From NCBI GenBank assembly GCA_009773355.1, contig WRPG01000010.1:26697-90696 (forward strand): a DNA stretch of 64,000 nucleotides, given 5' to 3'. The notes under the pieces are model-generated. The model ran no database searches. It saw only the letters and a program-made list of their open reading frames with translations, and was not told where the DNA came from. Origin of the DNA: Limisphaerales bacterium (GTDB lineage: Bacteria; Verrucomicrobiota; Verrucomicrobiia; Limisphaerales; SXTU01). Position numbers and translations under genes: made by a program. Of this stretch, positions 1-7,527 are shown one piece after another. Position 1 is the first letter of the stretch. Each line of letters opens with the position of its first letter.

Positions 1-963
1 GCGCTTACCCACTCCGAGCGCGTCATCGTCAGCCCGATTCCCGGCACCACGCGCGATTCCGTGGACGTGCCCTTCGAGGTCGAGACCGACGGCGTGCGGC
101 AGCAGTATGTGCTGATCGACACCGCCGGCCTGCGCAAGGCCCGCCGCGTGGACAACACCGTCGAGTATTTCAGCGCGCAGCGCACCGAGGAGGCCATCAA
201 TCGCGCCGACATCGTCGTGTTCGTGCTGGACGCCGTGACGGGCATCGTCGAGCAGGACAAGAAGATTGCCGACCTCATCGTCTCGGCGAAGCGCGCGTGC
301 ATCGTGGTCATCAACAAATGGGACTTGGTGGACAAATCCGTCCGCGTCGCCCGCGAGGAGGAGCTCGCGCGCCGCGAGAAGCAGGGCAAGCGCCACCGCG
401 AAGGCGCCGTTTCCAGCGTGCTCACCACCCTCGCCGAGTTCGGCGCGTGGGTGCAGGAGAAGCTCTTCTTCCTCGATTACGCGCCGGTGATTTTCACCTC
501 CGCCACCTCCGGCTTCCAACTTGACCGTTTGCTGGAAGCCGTCCGTTACGTGGGCGCGCAGCTCCAGCAGCAGGTGCCCACCGCCATCCTGAACCGCACG
601 CTCAACGACGCCATCACGCGCCGCCAGCCCATCAGCTCGGTCGGGCATTTCATGAAGTTCTTCTACGCGACGCAGGTCCGGCAGGCCCCGCCCACGTTCC
701 TGCTCTTCGTCAACCGCGACGAGCTGCTCTCGCCGCAATACGCCAAGTATCTGGCGGGCGAGATGCGGAAGGCCTTCGGCTACGAAGGCTGTCCCATTGT
801 CCTCGTCGCGAAAGGGCGGCCCAAGACCGTCGAGCCGGTGCGGAAGTTCAAGCAGCGGCCCGGCGGCCCGCCGATCCGGCCCAAGTTCAAGCCCGGCAAG
901 CGCAGCGGCCTGCCCCCGGAGCGCCGCTCTGGGAAGGCCCGCGCCGCGCGAGCCCGACGGTAG
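1..963 (+). CDS. der: GTPase Der (EngA), C-terminal part; 5' end cut by window edge
   Basis: Der is a double-GTPase needed for 50S ribosome assembly. The frame is open from base 1, so the first G domain and the start of the second lie outside the window. Visible motifs of the second G domain are PGTTRDSV (switch I), DTAGLRK (G3), NKWD (G4) and SATSG (G5), followed by the KH-like ribosome-binding domain. Two oddities stand out. About 25 extra, Arg/Lys/Glu-rich residues lie between NKWD and the usual FLDYAP segment. There is also a basic, Pro/Arg/Lys-rich tail of about 40 residues, longer than usual. The stop TAG is at 961-963. aspS follows 157 bases downstream on the same strand. The family call is firm; the role of the insert and tail is unknown. 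Confidence 0.93.
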   Translation, partial: ALTHSERVIVSPIPGTTRDSVDVPFEVETDGVRQQYVLIDTAGLRKARRVDNTVEYFSAQRTEEAINRADIVVFVLDAVTGIVEQDKKIADLIVSAKRACIVVINKWDLVDKSVRVAREEELARREKQGKRHREGAVSSVLTTLAEFGAWVQEKLFFLDYAPVIFTSATSGFQLDRLLEAVRYVGAQLQQQVPTAILNRTLNDAITRRQPISSVGHFMKFFYATQVRQAPPTFLLFVNRDELLSPQYAKYLAGEMRKAFGYEGCPIVLVAKGRPKTVEPVRKFKQRPGGPPIRPKFKPGKRSGLPPERRSGKARAARARR

Positions 964-1081
964 TGGACACCCACGCCGACAGGTTGGAAGGCTCGCGAGG
1001 ACGCTCGCCCCACCGGCTCTCAATCGCCGGATTTTTCCTTTGAATCCCGCGTGCTTCGCGCCAAAGTCCGCGTCCTTTCGG

Positions 1082-1118
1082 CGGTCGCTGACCGCTGATA
1101 GCTGACTGCTGACCGCTA
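1082..1118. repeat. Word-type direct repeat upstream of aspS
   Basis: The octamer GCTGACCGCT and variants (GCTGATAGCT, GCTGACTGCT) recur back to back, ending two bases before the aspS start codon. It therefore occupies the place where a ribosome binding site would be. It belongs to the same class of variable-word repeats seen at many other places in this window. Confidence 0.6.
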
Positions 1119-1120
1119 CC

Positions 1121-2950
1121 ATGAAACGCACGCATCACTGCAACGAATTGCGCCCGGAACACGCCGGGCAGACCGTCACTTTGACCGGCTGGTGCCACTC
1201 CCGCCGCGACCTCGGCGGCGTCCTCTTCATTGACCTCCGCGACCGCGAGGGGCGCACGCAGACGGTGTTCGACCCGCAGGATTTGGCCAAGGAGACCTTC
1301 GACACCGCCACGCACCTGCACGCCGAGTCGGTCATCGAAATCACCGGCAAGGTCCGCGTCCGCCCCGCCGGCACGAACAACGACAAGATCCCCACCGGCC
1401 AGGTCGAAGTGCTCGTGAAGGAACTCACCGTCCTCAACCACGCCGCCGTGCTGCCGTTCCCCGTGGACGACCCCGAGGTCGCCAACAAGGTCAACGAGGA
1501 GCTGCGCCTCCAATACCGCTACCTCGACCTCCGCCGCCCCGAGATGGCGCGCAACCTCCGCGTCCGCTCGAAGGTCGCCACCGCCACGCGCGTGTTCATG
1601 GACGAGCAGGGCTTCCTCGAAGTCGAGACGCCCACGCTCTTCAAATCCACGCCCGAAGGCGCGCGCGAGTTCCTCGTGCCGAACCGCCGCGACCCCGGCA
1701 CGTTCTACGCGCTGCCGCAGTCGCCCCAGCAGTTCAAGCAGATCCTCATGGTCAGCGGCATCGAGCGCTACTTCCAGCTCGCCCGCTGCTATCGCGACGA
1801 GGATCTGCGCGCCGACCGCCAGCCCGAGTTCACGCAGGTGGACATCGAGATGAGCTTCATCGAGCGCGAGGACATCTACGCGCTGATCGAGGGCCTGTTG
1901 AAGCGCGTGTGGAAGACGGCGCTGAACCTTGACATCCCCACGCCCTTCAAGCGCATCAGCTTCGAGGAGGCGCTGAACCGCTACGGCATTGACAAGCCGG
2001 ACACGCGCTTCGGCATGGAACTCGTGGACTTCACCGAGGACTTCCGCGCGAGCACGTTCAAGGTGTTTTCCGGCGCGATTGCCAACGGCGGCGTGGTGAA
2101 GGCGATGAACGCCAAGGGCATGGCCGGCGCGACGCAGGGCCAGATCGAGACGATGACCGAATACGCCAAGAGCTTTGGCGCGAAGGGCCTCGCCTACATC
2201 AAGGTGGAGAACGGCGACTGGAAATCCCCCATCGTGAAGTTCTTCTCCGAAGCCGAGAAGACCGCGCTCAAGACCAAGCTCGCCATCGAGGAAGGCGACC
2301 TGATCCTCTTCGCCGCCGACCAGTGGCTCAACGCCTGCGAAATCCTCGGCAAGATCCGCCTCTACTGCGCCGACGTGCTCAAGACGCAGGGCAAGCTCGT
2401 CATTCCGGCCGACCAGTTCAATTTCCTCTGGGTCATCGAATTCCCGCTGCTCGGCTTCGACCGCGAGCTGAACCGCTGGTATTCCAGCCACCATCCGTTC
2501 ACCGCGCCGGTGACGGAGGACATCCCGCTGCTCAAGACCGACCCGAAGAAGGTCCGCGGCCAGCACTACGACATCGTGGTCAACGGCGTGGAACTCGGCG
2601 GCGGCAGCATCCGCATCCACCAGCCGGACGTGCAGAAGACCATCTTCGAGGAACTCCTCGCCATCCCGCCCGACGAGACCCAGCTCCGCTTCGGCTACAT
2701 GCTGGAAGCCTTCAAGTATGGCGCGCCCCCGCACGGCGGCATCGCGCTGGGCTTCGACCGCCTCATCGCGATCCTCTGCAACACTTCGAGCATCCGCGAC
2801 GTCATCGCCTTCCCGAAGACCGCGAAGGGCGTCTGCCTGATGACCGACTCTCCAAGCGCCGTCTCCGCGCGGCAATTGCGCGACCTGCACATCGAAGTGA
2901 AGGCGGCGGTGAAGAAGGAAGCGCCTGCGCCCGGCGCGCCGAGCGTTTGA
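1121..2950 (+). CDS. aspS: Aspartyl-tRNA synthetase (bacterial type)
   Basis: Charges tRNA-Asp (possibly also tRNA-Asn) with aspartate in the cytoplasm. At 609 residues it has the usual length of bacterial AspRS with the GAD insertion. It has an N-terminal OB-fold anticodon-binding domain (about residues 1-105), class II motif 2 around residues 215-237 with YRDEDLRADRQPEFTQ, the GAD domain at about 285-420, and class II motif 3 GFDRLIAIL near residue 545. The ATG at 1121 begins with MKRTHHCNEL, the normal start of the OB-fold. A word-type repeat abuts the start, leaving no classic Shine-Dalgarno. A dispersed stem-loop repeat begins directly after the stop codon. Whether the enzyme is discriminating or not cannot be told by eye. 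Confidence 0.97.
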   Translation: MKRTHHCNELRPEHAGQTVTLTGWCHSRRDLGGVLFIDLRDREGRTQTVFDPQDLAKETFDTATHLHAESVIEITGKVRVRPAGTNNDKIPTGQVEVLVKELTVLNHAAVLPFPVDDPEVANKVNEELRLQYRYLDLRRPEMARNLRVRSKVATATRVFMDEQGFLEVETPTLFKSTPEGAREFLVPNRRDPGTFYALPQSPQQFKQILMVSGIERYFQLARCYRDEDLRADRQPEFTQVDIEMSFIEREDIYALIEGLLKRVWKTALNLDIPTPFKRISFEEALNRYGIDKPDTRFGMELVDFTEDFRASTFKVFSGAIANGGVVKAMNAKGMAGATQGQIETMTEYAKSFGAKGLAYIKVENGDWKSPIVKFFSEAEKTALKTKLAIEEGDLILFAADQWLNACEILGKIRLYCADVLKTQGKLVIPADQFNFLWVIEFPLLGFDRELNRWYSSHHPFTAPVTEDIPLLKTDPKKVRGQHYDIVVNGVELGGGSIRIHQPDVQKTIFEELLAIPPDETQLRFGYMLEAFKYGAPPHGGIALGFDRLIAILCNTSSIRDVIAFPKTAKGVCLMTDSPSAVSARQLRDLHIEVKAAVKKEAPAPGAPSV

Positions 2951-3053
2951 AAAAGCGGCGGTGAACGCGCCGCAGTCCAAACGCTGGCGCGACTCCTCAT
3001 CGGCAACCGGCCTCGCGCAGCGTCTGGACTGCGGTGGCTTCAGCACCGCTTTC
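2951..3053. repeat. Dispersed inverted repeat, family B copy 1
   Basis: The arms at 2951-2992 and 3015-3053 both carry the core CGCAGTCCAAACGC or its complement, flanked by AAAGCGG. They form a long imperfect stem with a short loop. The element starts at the first base after the aspS stop codon. A second copy of the family, in the opposite arm order, lies at 29661-29762. This element and those at 3087-3358 account for most of the gene-free stretch 2951-3405. Confidence 0.8.
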
Positions 3054-3086
3054 CCGAACCGGCCAAAGCAATTTCACCCCAACGAA

Positions 3087-3115
3087 AAGGCGGACGGTTC
3101 ACCCCGTCCGCCTTG
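3087..3115 (+). terminator. Possible aspS terminator stem-loop
   Basis: AAGGCGGACGG, a six-base loop, then CCGTCCGCCTT make a perfect strong stem 135 bases past the aspS stop codon. Only a weak T-rich tract (TTGGTT) follows, so it may terminate poorly or be another mobile stem-loop. Confidence 0.45.
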
Positions 3116-3122
3116 GTTGCAG

Positions 3123-3170
3123 GTAGGGACGACCTGCCGGTCGTCCGGACGCGCGGCAGCGCGTCCCTAC
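3123..3170. repeat. Inverted repeat GTAGGGACG...CGTCCCTAC
   Basis: GTAGGGACG at 3123 is mirrored by CGTCCCTAC ending at 3170. GACCTGCCGGTC and GCGCGGCAGCGC lie between as smaller stems. It lies in the aspS-glyoxalase gap and codes for nothing recognisable. Confidence 0.6.
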
Positions 3171-3304
3171 CGCGTGCCTCACGCCTTGAACACCCCGGCC
3201 GCTGTGTCGCTGCGCAGGCCGATTTCGTCATCGTCCGACACATACACCGCCTGATACTCGCGGCGCTTCGTGGCGACGCCGTTCAGGTTCGGGCGGTTGT
3301 GAGA

Positions 3305-3358
3305 CCGGTGAAACGCATTTCCAAGGCTGTGCCATCCCCGGCCCGGTGCCGCCGGGCC
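3305..3358. repeat. Dispersed repeat, family C copy 1
   Basis: A unit of about 54 bases holding GGTGAAACGCATTTC, then AAGGCTG, then GGCCCGGTGCCGCCGGGC. The same order of blocks is found on the opposite strand at 52942-52994, where it lies in the 5' region of a methyltransferase gene. It ends about 48 bases before the glyoxalase start. Confidence 0.7.
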
Positions 3359-3405
3359 ACACGCGGCCTTGAATTCCCGGCGGTGCTCCTGCCACCTTCC
3401 CCGCC

Positions 3406-3813
3406 ATGAAAGTCAACAAGCTCCTCCACACCCGCTACCGCGTGAACGACATCGAGCGCACGGTGAAGTTTTATCGCGAGATTCTCGGTCTCGAAGAAGT
3501 GCGCCGGCACAAGTCGCCGCGCGGCTCGGAGCTGGTCTTCCTGAAAGCCCCGCAGAGCGAGGAGACGGTGGAGATTTGCTACTTCCCGTCCAGCGGGCCG
3601 GTGCAGGTGCAGCCGGACCTGACGCATCTGGCCTTTTCGGTGGACAGCCTCGCCGCGTTCGGCCAGCACCTCGCCGCGCACGGGCTGAAGTATTCCGACG
3701 GGCCGACGATGAAGGAGAGCGGCGGGGGCTTCGCGTTCATTGACGCGCCGGAGGGCTATGAGATCGAGCTGATCGAGCCGGCGAAAGCCGCAGCCGGGAC
3801 GGGCGGCTATTGA
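3406..3813 (+). CDS. VOC family protein, glyoxalase I-like (lactoylglutathione lyase)
   Basis: 135 residues with two beta-alpha-beta-beta-beta halves, the fold of glyoxalase I, which isomerises the methylglyoxal-glutathione hemithioacetal. Candidate metal ligands are in place: a His in LLHTRYRV near the N-terminus, a Glu in VEICY, a His in LTHLAF and a Glu in the C-terminal EIELIE. The FYREILGLEE segment is typical of glyoxalase I. The start ATG at 3406 opens directly into the first strand. It stands alone, separated from aspS by repeats and from the next gene by 110 bases. It may be true GloA or another VOC lyase; no substrate evidence is visible. Confidence 0.82.
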   Translation: MKVNKLLHTRYRVNDIERTVKFYREILGLEEVRRHKSPRGSELVFLKAPQSEETVEICYFPSSGPVQVQPDLTHLAFSVDSLAAFGQHLAAHGLKYSDGPTMKESGGGFAFIDAPEGYEIELIEPAKAAAGTGGY

Positions 3814-3923
3814 ACCGGCGCGCGGTGGGGGCCGGTCTGCCGTCGTCCGCGCGCACGGGGAATTTCCCTTCTGATTTATAGCGTGTCCCCCGTGCCCGGC
3901 CCTGCTACCTTCGCGGCCAGCAA

Positions 3924-4931
3924 ATGACCCAGCCCACGCGCATCTCGTTCGGTTTCATGTTCCTGCTACTGGTCCTCGTGGCGGCGATGGGGCTGGCGAC
4001 GCCGCTGCTGACGGTGCTGTTCTCGTTCTTCGCGCTGAACGTCTTCCGGTGGAAGGGCCGCAGCAAGAACTTCGCGGTGGCGATGCTGCTGGTGACGGTG
4101 ACGGGCATCTGCGTGGGCTTCGTGCTGTTTGGCACGAAGTCCGTGGTGGCCGCGCCGGAGATCGCCGGCCGGCTGATTCCGCGCCTGGCCGAGGTCGCCT
4201 TGAAATTGGGCTTTGAGCTGCCGTTCACGGACCTACAGGGGCTGCTGGTGCTGGTGAAGGGCGAGGTGGCGGAGCGGTTCGGGCTGGTGGGGCTGGCGGG
4301 CACGACCCTGCTGCGGCAGATGGCCTTTGTCATCATCGGCATGGTGGTGGCGATCAGCCTGTTCCACAACGCGGCCATCGTCATTGACCGCGACAAGCAC
4401 ACGCTGAAGAACAACCTTTACTCGATGTCCGCCGACGAGATCGCCAACCGCTTCGAGCTGTTCTACAAGAGCTTTCACACCGTGATGGGCGCGCAGATCA
4501 TCATCTCGTCCATCAACACGGTGTTCACGGGCATTTTCCTGGCCGCCGTCCACTATCCCTACTGGCAGTTGCTGATCGTGGTGACGTTCCTCTGCGGCCT
4601 GCTGCCCATCCTCGGCAACATCCTGAGCAACACCCTCATCGTCTGCGTGGGACTGACCGTGGACATCCAGCACGCGCTCGGCGCGCTGGCCTTCCTCGTC
4701 GTCATCCACAAGCTCGAGTATTTCCTGAACAGCAAGATCATCGGCAAGCGCATCCAAAACCCGATGTGGATGACGTTGCTGGGCCTCATCATCGGCGAGC
4801 GGCTCATGGGCGTGCCGGGCATGATCCTCGCGCCGGTCATCCTCCACTACATCAAGATGGAAACCTCGCGTGTGGCCGTGGAGCAAAAGGTGGAGCGCGT
4901 CGTGCCGCTGTCCGAAGCGAAGGTAGATTGA
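3924..4931 (+). CDS. AI-2E family transporter (DUF20/UPF0118 permease)
   Basis: 335-residue integral inner-membrane protein with about seven or eight hydrophobic segments. There is a pair at residues 10-40, one at 50-75, one at 135-160, and a C-terminal block with LLPILGNILSNTLI and LLGLIIGERLMGVPGMILAP. The C-terminal G-(L/V)-x-G-x-(I/L)-x-(A)-P pattern is the family signature. Members export small molecules or ions; roles proposed include AI-2 release and Na+/H+ exchange. Nothing nearby points to quorum sensing. The length agrees with the family (330-370). The ATG at 3924 gives a natural first membrane helix. Confidence 0.87.
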   Translation: MTQPTRISFGFMFLLLVLVAAMGLATPLLTVLFSFFALNVFRWKGRSKNFAVAMLLVTVTGICVGFVLFGTKSVVAAPEIAGRLIPRLAEVALKLGFELPFTDLQGLLVLVKGEVAERFGLVGLAGTTLLRQMAFVIIGMVVAISLFHNAAIVIDRDKHTLKNNLYSMSADEIANRFELFYKSFHTVMGAQIIISSINTVFTGIFLAAVHYPYWQLLIVVTFLCGLLPILGNILSNTLIVCVGLTVDIQHALGALAFLVVIHKLEYFLNSKIIGKRIQNPMWMTLLGLIIGERLMGVPGMILAPVILHYIKMETSRVAVEQKVERVVPLSEAKVD

Positions 4932-4953
4932 CGCGGGCCGCCCGAAACGCGGC

Positions 4954-5448
4954 TCAGTCCAGCAGCCGCTCCATGTAGATGACGTCCAGCCAGCGGTCGA
5001 ACTTGTAGCCGACCTGCTTGAAGTGCCCCACCTGGACGAAGCCGAACTTCGCGTGGAGGCGGATGCTCACCTCGTTCGTCGCGTCAATCGCCGCGATGAT
5101 CGCGTGCAGGCCTCTCGCGCGAGCGGCGTCAATCAGCGGCGAGAGGAGCAGTTTGCCGAGGCCCTGTCCGCGCTTGTCCGCTGCGATGTAGACGGAGTTC
5201 TCCGAGGTGAAACGGTAGCCGGGCCGCGCGTGATATGGGTTCAGCGCGCTCCAGCCGACGATGCGCCCGCTTTCGTCTTCCGCCACAAAGACTGCGTAGC
5301 CGTCGCGCGTGTGCTGGTCGAACCACTCCTCGCGCTGCGCCAGCGTGCGCGGCTCGTAATCGTAGGTCGCCGTCGTGGTCAGCACCGCGTCGTTGTAGAT
5401 GGCGAGGATGCCCGGGCAGTCGGTGCGCGTCGCGGGGCGGATGGTCAT
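4954..5448 (-). CDS. GNAT N-acetyltransferase, phosphinothricin acetyltransferase (PAT)-like
   Basis: 164 residues starting MTIRPATRTD, with the acetyl-CoA binding motif A RGQGLGKLLL and the PAT-type segments IYNDAV, TTATYDYEP and GFVQVGHFKQVGYKF near the C-terminus. Enzymes of this group acetylate amino groups of small molecules such as phosphinothricin or methionine derivatives. The true substrate is unknown. An upstream in-frame start at 5520 would only add translated repeat sequence, so the ATG at 5448 is chosen. The gene is convergent with the permease (22-base gap). Confidence 0.85.
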   Translation of the reverse strand: MTIRPATRTDCPGILAIYNDAVLTTTATYDYEPRTLAQREEWFDQHTRDGYAVFVAEDESGRIVGWSALNPYHARPGYRFTSENSVYIAADKRGQGLGKLLLSPLIDAARARGLHAIIAAIDATNEVSIRLHAKFGFVQVGHFKQVGYKFDRWLDVIYMERLLD

Positions 5449-5470
5449 GGCAACGCGGCTGTCGGAAGCG

Positions 5471-5760
5471 CTTCTCCCTCTCCCTTTGCGGAGCAAGGGG
5501 AGAGAATCCTCGATCCCCAAACTTCCGCGATTGCAGCCCCTGAACCGGAGCGCGGCCCTCCGGGCCGCAGCGGCAACTTGCGCCAGCTACCGTGCGAATA
5601 TCCGCAGCGCCCCCGGGTTGAGGTGGCTGCTGCGGGCCGGAGTCCCGCGCTCCGGTCCATGGAAAGGGCCGGGGTGAGGGGTTGGCTGCGTTGGCGCAAG
5701 TGGCTGCTCCCCACATCCGGCCTTCGGCCACCTTCTCCCCTCGCTCCGCGAAGGGAGAAG
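5471..5760. repeat. Composite nested repeat region, outer CTTCTCCC...GGGAGAAG elements
   Basis: Two hairpin-like blocks, at 5471-5504 (CTTCTCCC to GGGGAGAG around GCGGAGCAA) and 5731-5760 (CCTTCTCCCC to GGGAGAAG around CTCCGCGAA), bracket a family A stem-loop at 5545-5656. A GGGCCGGGGTGAGGG block lies at about 5667. They fill the 364-base gap between the acetyltransferase and the membrane protein gene. No gene is seen there. Confidence 0.7.
5545..5656. repeat. Dispersed inverted repeat, family A copy 1
   Basis: About 112 bases beginning CCGGAGCGCGG and ending CCGCGCTCCGG, with inner GGCCGCAGCGGCAACTTGCG and TGGCTGCTGCGGGC blocks. The loop as well as the ends resembles copy 2 at 10669-10781 (opposite orientation). 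Copy 3 at 37453-37558 shares the ends. Confidence 0.85.
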
Positions 5761-5812
5761 GCGAGCGCGTAGCCGTAGCTCGCCTCTGCAATAACCAGTT
5801 GTCGCAACACCG

Positions 5813-6475
5813 TCACTTCGCCTCCTCCGGCGCGGCCTCGGGCGCGGTCTCCGGCTCTTTTTCTTCTTCCGGCTCCGGCTCCTTCGCCTCGGCGGATTGC
5901 AGCGCCGCGCTGATTAGGCCCGCGAACAGCCCGCCGCTCAGGAGGGTGTTGCGGAAGAACGTCCACGTCTCCGGCCAGCCGCTGGTGCCAGTGGTCAAAG
6001 CGCGGAACCACTCTGCAAGCGACTTGGCGTAAGCTGGGTTGTCCAGCCACGAGCCGGTGTTGGTGATGAGGTAAAAGAGAATCGCGCCGAGCAAGCTGCC
6101 GGCGATGTGCTTGAGCACCGACGCGCGATGGGCGAACAGTCGGCCTAGCACATACAACGCCGCGAACCCGATGTAGTTCACTAGGTGATAATCTTCCAGC
6201 GGCGGTCGGTTGTAATAGAGCACGTTCAACCCAATGTCCGTTCCGACCAGCGTGCCGAACACCGCCCACCAAGGCAGCCGCCGAGGAAATGCCCCGGCGC
6301 AAAACACCAGCCCGTAGGCCATGCTGAAATTGAGCGGCATCGTCCCCGGCCAGCGCGTGAGCGCAAATACCGCCAGCAGCAGCACGGGAATGAGCACGGT
6401 TCGTTTCACGGCGGCGGATGATACGGCGGGGCAGGGGAGTGCAAAGGGGAAAGTGAGGGGCGGGCAATCGGGCAA
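5813..6475 (-). CDS. Integral membrane protein, DUF6580-like
   Basis: 220 residues with about five hydrophobic helices in the first 190: LIPVLLLAVFAL, MAYGLVFCAGAF, YIGFAALYVLG, LLGAILFYLIT and LLSGGLFAGLISAAL. A Glu/Pro-rich cytoplasmic-type tail follows. It resembles the DUF6580 family of small membrane proteins common in Verrucomicrobia and Bacteroidetes, whose function is unknown; some look like transporter S-components. A GTG at 6409, giving VKRTVLIPV, places the start right before the first helix. It may be the real start, since the 22 residues before it look unstructured. The gene is flanked on both sides by repeats. Confidence 0.68.
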   Translation of the reverse strand: MPDCPPLTFPFALPCPAVSSAAVKRTVLIPVLLLAVFALTRWPGTMPLNFSMAYGLVFCAGAFPRRLPWWAVFGTLVGTDIGLNVLYYNRPPLEDYHLVNYIGFAALYVLGRLFAHRASVLKHIAGSLLGAILFYLITNTGSWLDNPAYAKSLAEWFRALTTGTSGWPETWTFFRNTLLSGGLFAGLISAALQSAEAKEPEPEEEKEPETAPEAAPEEAK

Positions 6476-6501
6476 TCGGTCTCAAGTCGGGCACTCAGGA
6501 T

Positions 6502-6577
6502 GGGTTGCGTGCTGCGTGCTCCGTGTTGCGTGACCCAGTCCGGAGCCAACACGCAACACGCAGCACGCAACACGCCC
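6502..6577. repeat. Word-type inverted repeat (GCGTGTTGCGTGCTGCGTG family)
   Basis: The left arm 6502-6532 repeats TTGCGTG and CTGCGTG words. The right arm 6547-6577 is its complement built of CAACACG and CAGCACG. The loop is about 14 bases. A half copy of the same words lies inside the PSD1 gene at 44237-44262. A further CACGCGCCACGCGCCACGC run follows up to the pseudouridine synthase start. Confidence 0.75.
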
Positions 6578-6648
6578 GCAGCCCATCACGCGCCACGCGC
6601 CACGCTTCCTGCTGGCCTCTGTCCGTCCGGGCCTCGACACTCCCGCCC

Positions 6649-7401
6649 GTGCCCGACCTCTTCGCCATCCTCCACGAAGACGCCGACCTGCTGGCCATCA
6701 ACAAGCCCGCCGGCCTCGTCTGCCATCCCACCAAGGGCGACGTTTATTCCAGCCTCATCAGCCGCGTGCGCCTGCATCTCGGCGACGCCGTCTCCGCGCA
6801 CCTCGTCAACCGCCTCGACCGCGAGACCAGCGGCGTCATCCTCGTCGCCAAGTCACCGGAGGCCGACGCCGCGCTCAAGAAACTCTTCGCCCAGCGCCGC
6901 GTGGAGAAGGAATACCTCGCCATCGCGCACGGGCACTTCGCCGCCGACTCGGTGACGTGCGAAGCCGCGCTCGGCAAGGACGAGCAGGCCATCATCGCCA
7001 TCAAGGACTGCGTGCGGCCCGACGGCGCGGTGTCGAAGACCGAATTCGTCGTGGAGCAGCGCATCACGCGCGCGGAAGGAAACTTCACCGTGCTGCGCGT
7101 TCGTCCCCACAGCGGGCGCAAGCACCAGATTCGCATCCACCTCCAGCACCTCGGCCACCCGCTTGTCGGCGACAAGCTCTACGGCGGTGACGAGCGGCTC
7201 TACCTCGATTTCGTTCTGCGCCAGCTCACGGCGGAGCAGCGCGCCCGCCTCATCCTGCCCTGCCAGGCCCTGCACGCCGCCGTGCTGCGCTTCACCTGGC
7301 GCGCCCGCGACTGGGAATTTCGCGCCGACCCGGAGCCGTGGTTCACCGACTTCATCGCCGGCCAACCCAGCACGCCGGACTGGGCGGAGAAGTATCTGTG
7401 A
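6649..7401 (+). CDS. RluA-family RNA pseudouridine synthase
   Basis: 250 residues. It converts uridine to pseudouridine in 23S rRNA or tRNA. The catalytic block NRLDRETSGVILVAK contains the invariant Asp, and INKPAGLVCHP and RPHSGRKHQIRIHL are the other family signatures. No S4 domain precedes the catalytic domain, so it belongs to the RluA/TruC type rather than the RluC/D type. The GTG at 6649 (VPDLFAILHEDADL) is chosen. An ATG at 6505 would make the first 48 residues pure translation of the word-type repeat. Exact target uridine is not inferable. Confidence 0.88.
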   Translation: MPDLFAILHEDADLLAINKPAGLVCHPTKGDVYSSLISRVRLHLGDAVSAHLVNRLDRETSGVILVAKSPEADAALKKLFAQRRVEKEYLAIAHGHFAADSVTCEAALGKDEQAIIAIKDCVRPDGAVSKTEFVVEQRITRAEGNFTVLRVRPHSGRKHQIRIHLQHLGHPLVGDKLYGGDERLYLDFVLRQLTAEQRARLILPCQALHAAVLRFTWRARDWEFRADPEPWFTDFIAGQPSTPDWAEKYL

Positions 7402-7500
7402 AATGGAGAATGGCGAATTCCGAATGTCGAATCTGAGCCTGCGACCGCACAACGCATCCGAGGGCGACATTCCCCATTCGCAACTCGCCATTCGCAATTT
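7401..7500. repeat. Word-type inverted repeat (GAATGGCGAAT family)
   Basis: The left arm at 7401-7432 has GAATGGCGAATTCCGAATG words. The right arm at 7468-7500 has CATTCGCAACTCGCCATTCG words. It starts at the last base of the pseudouridine synthase stop codon and fills most of the gap before the alcohol dehydrogenase. Confidence 0.7.
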
Positions 7501-7527
7501 CTCGGGCCAGCCGCTAAAAGCTCCGCC

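Noticed and set aside
887..3046. Long open frame antisense to aspS (719 codons)
   Set aside because: Mirror of a high-GC gene in the opposite strand; translation is rich in Arg, Glu, Val and Ala without domain pattern, while aspS on the other strand is certain.
4954..5520. Longer start of the acetyltransferase at 5520
   Set aside because: The additional 24 residues are translated repeat sequence; the family starts at MTIRPAT (5448).
5023..5772. Plus-strand frame over the acetyltransferase and repeats
   Set aside because: Shadow of the minus-strand acetyltransferase; the rest is translated repeat sequence.
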